A DNA stretch of 64,000 nucleotides from JBNKFV01 sp050289485. GTDB lineage: Bacteria; Pseudomonadota; Gammaproteobacteria; Pseudomonadales; Cellvibrionaceae. The translations under genes and the position numbers were made by a program. Shown piece by piece: positions 63,199 through 64,000 of this stretch. Below the pieces are notes generated by a model. The model saw nothing but the letters and a program-made list of their open reading frames with translations. It was not told the origin of the DNA and did not search any database. Numbering within the stretch: position 1 is the first letter of the stretch; each line of letters opens with the position of its first letter. The stretch spans positions 248,001 through 312,000 of the forward strand of contig JBNKFV010000015.1 of assembly GCA_050289485.1 (NCBI GenBank), read 5' to 3'.

Positions 63199-64000
63199 GT
63201 ATTTTAGGTACTGCCATCTCTGGGCTTCAGGCTAGCCAAACTGCGTTATCCACGGCTGGGCATAATATTTCCAACGCTAATACAGAAGGCTACAGTCGTC
63301 AGCGTGTTGAATATGTGACCAATCCCTCCGAAACCTCTGGCGCAGGCTCCATTGGTACCGGGGTTAGCGTTTCGTCGATTGAGCGCATCGTTAATGAATT
63401 TTTGGTTAATCAGCTACGTTTGGATACCGCATCGTATAACGATTTTAATCAGTTTAATGATTTGATCGGCGGCATTGATTCCCTCTTGGCCGACGCCAGT
63501 ACCGGTATTGCCGACAGTTTGCAAAGTTTTTTTTCGTCATTACAAAATTCTGCCGACGACCCTTCGTCAACCCCTGCGCGTGATCTGGTACTCACAGAAG
63601 CACAAAATTTGGCACTGCGCTTTAATACCTTGTATGACCGCATGGATGAATTAACGACTACGGTTGGGCGTACTATTGAAGCTGTGATATCTCAAGTGAA
63701 TACACTGGCTGATTCGGTGGCAGAACTTAATCAGAGTATTTCTGAAAGCGTTGGCCGTGGAATTACTCCCAATGACTTGCTCGATGAACGTGAAGAGTTG
63801 CTCCGCCAAATGTCGGAGCTAGTGTCTATCCAGGTGGCAGAGCAAGATGGCGGGGCGGTGAATGTTCTGATCGGTAAAGGCCAGCAGTTAGTAGTAGGCC
63901 GCAATGTTGCCACCATGGGGGTTAATAATGATGATGAAATTACCTTAGGTGGTGTAGCAGGTAATTTTGTTGTAACACAACAAATCAGCGGCGGCCAACT
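63195..64000 (+). CDS. flgK: Flagellar hook-associated protein FlgK (5' part)
   Basis: The open frame runs off the right end of the window (about 268 codons seen, no stop). MSILGTAISGLQASQTALST and AGHNISNANTEGYSRQRVEY are the FlgK N-terminus, followed by IVNEFLVNQLRLDTA and the helical D1 region with DLLDEREELLRQMSELV. It forms the hook-filament junction and is a client of FlgN. It overlaps flgJ by 4 bases. Confidence 0.94.
   Translation, partial: MSILGTAISGLQASQTALSTAGHNISNANTEGYSRQRVEYVTNPSETSGAGSIGTGVSVSSIERIVNEFLVNQLRLDTASYNDFNQFNDLIGGIDSLLADASTGIADSLQSFFSSLQNSADDPSSTPARDLVLTEAQNLALRFNTLYDRMDELTTTVGRTIEAVISQVNTLADSVAELNQSISESVGRGITPNDLLDEREELLRQMSELVSIQVAEQDGGAVNVLIGKGQQLVVGRNVATMGVNNDDEITLGGVAGNFVVTQQISGGQ

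Overview
The window is chromosomal DNA of a polar-flagellated gammaproteobacterium, most likely a marine or saprophytic relative of the Cellvibrionaceae/Pseudomonadales. Protein similarity recalled by eye and gene order point this way: flgA-flgM-flgN-ycgR diverges from cheV-cheR-flgBCDE as in Pseudomonas, and the window also has a 'marine proteobacterial' sortase pair, an acuR/acuI-like pair and dnaX-ybaB-recR. No plasmid, phage or full insertion sequence is visible.

Layout. 0.1-3.3 kb: a Gram-negative sortase operon (VIT/vWA target, sortase, small membrane protein). 3.5-5.1 kb: acrylyl-CoA reductase-like MDR enzyme with its TetR regulator and a palindromic operator. 5.4-9.6 kb: a three-gene ABC/FtsX/HlyD exporter. 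9.9-13.0 kb: GNAT, DMT transporter, PhzF-like and QueD-like enzymes. 13.2-19.0 kb: 4.5S RNA, dnaX (with an apparent -1 frameshift signal for gamma), ybaB, recR, rnd, ycgL, ycgN and a membrane protein. 19.0-24.6 kb: a hairpin-rich 170-bp element, a membrane vWA protein, a class II amidotransferase and a MoxR/CoxE-like pair. 24.7-24.9 kb: an FNR/Anr box followed by a candidate small RNA with a terminator. 25.0-33.0 kb: an hrpA helicase gene split in two by an oppositely oriented NspS/MbaA-like polyamine-sensor/c-di-GMP operon. 33.1-45.7 kb: cNMP/rhodanese protein, trpS, an MCP-STAS-HsbR-like operon behind a sigma-28 promoter, bioA, a PilZ protein, ttcA, a GGDEF/EAL protein and rsmE. 45.8-48.9 kb: tRNA-Arg(CCU) and a TonB-dependent receptor. 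49.0-64.0 kb: flagellar genes ycgR, flgN, flgM, flgA (minus strand) and cheV, cheR, flgBCDEFGHIJ and the start of flgK (plus strand).

How it fits together. Motility control dominates the right half. Sigma-54-like sites precede flgA, flgB and flgF. Sigma-28-like sites precede flgM and the MCP-STAS-HsbR operon. The HsbR/HsbA-like partner-switching pair would, by analogy with Pseudomonas, feed back on FlgM. Four c-di-GMP genes (MbaA-like, a PAS-GGDEF-EAL protein, two PilZ proteins) link the same region to the motile/sessile switch.

The least ordinary structures are the split hrpA with its inserted sensor operon, the FNR-driven RNA candidate, the dnaX recoding site, and two families of intergenic inverted repeats, one sitting on the flgF stop codon and another on the TonB-receptor stop codon.
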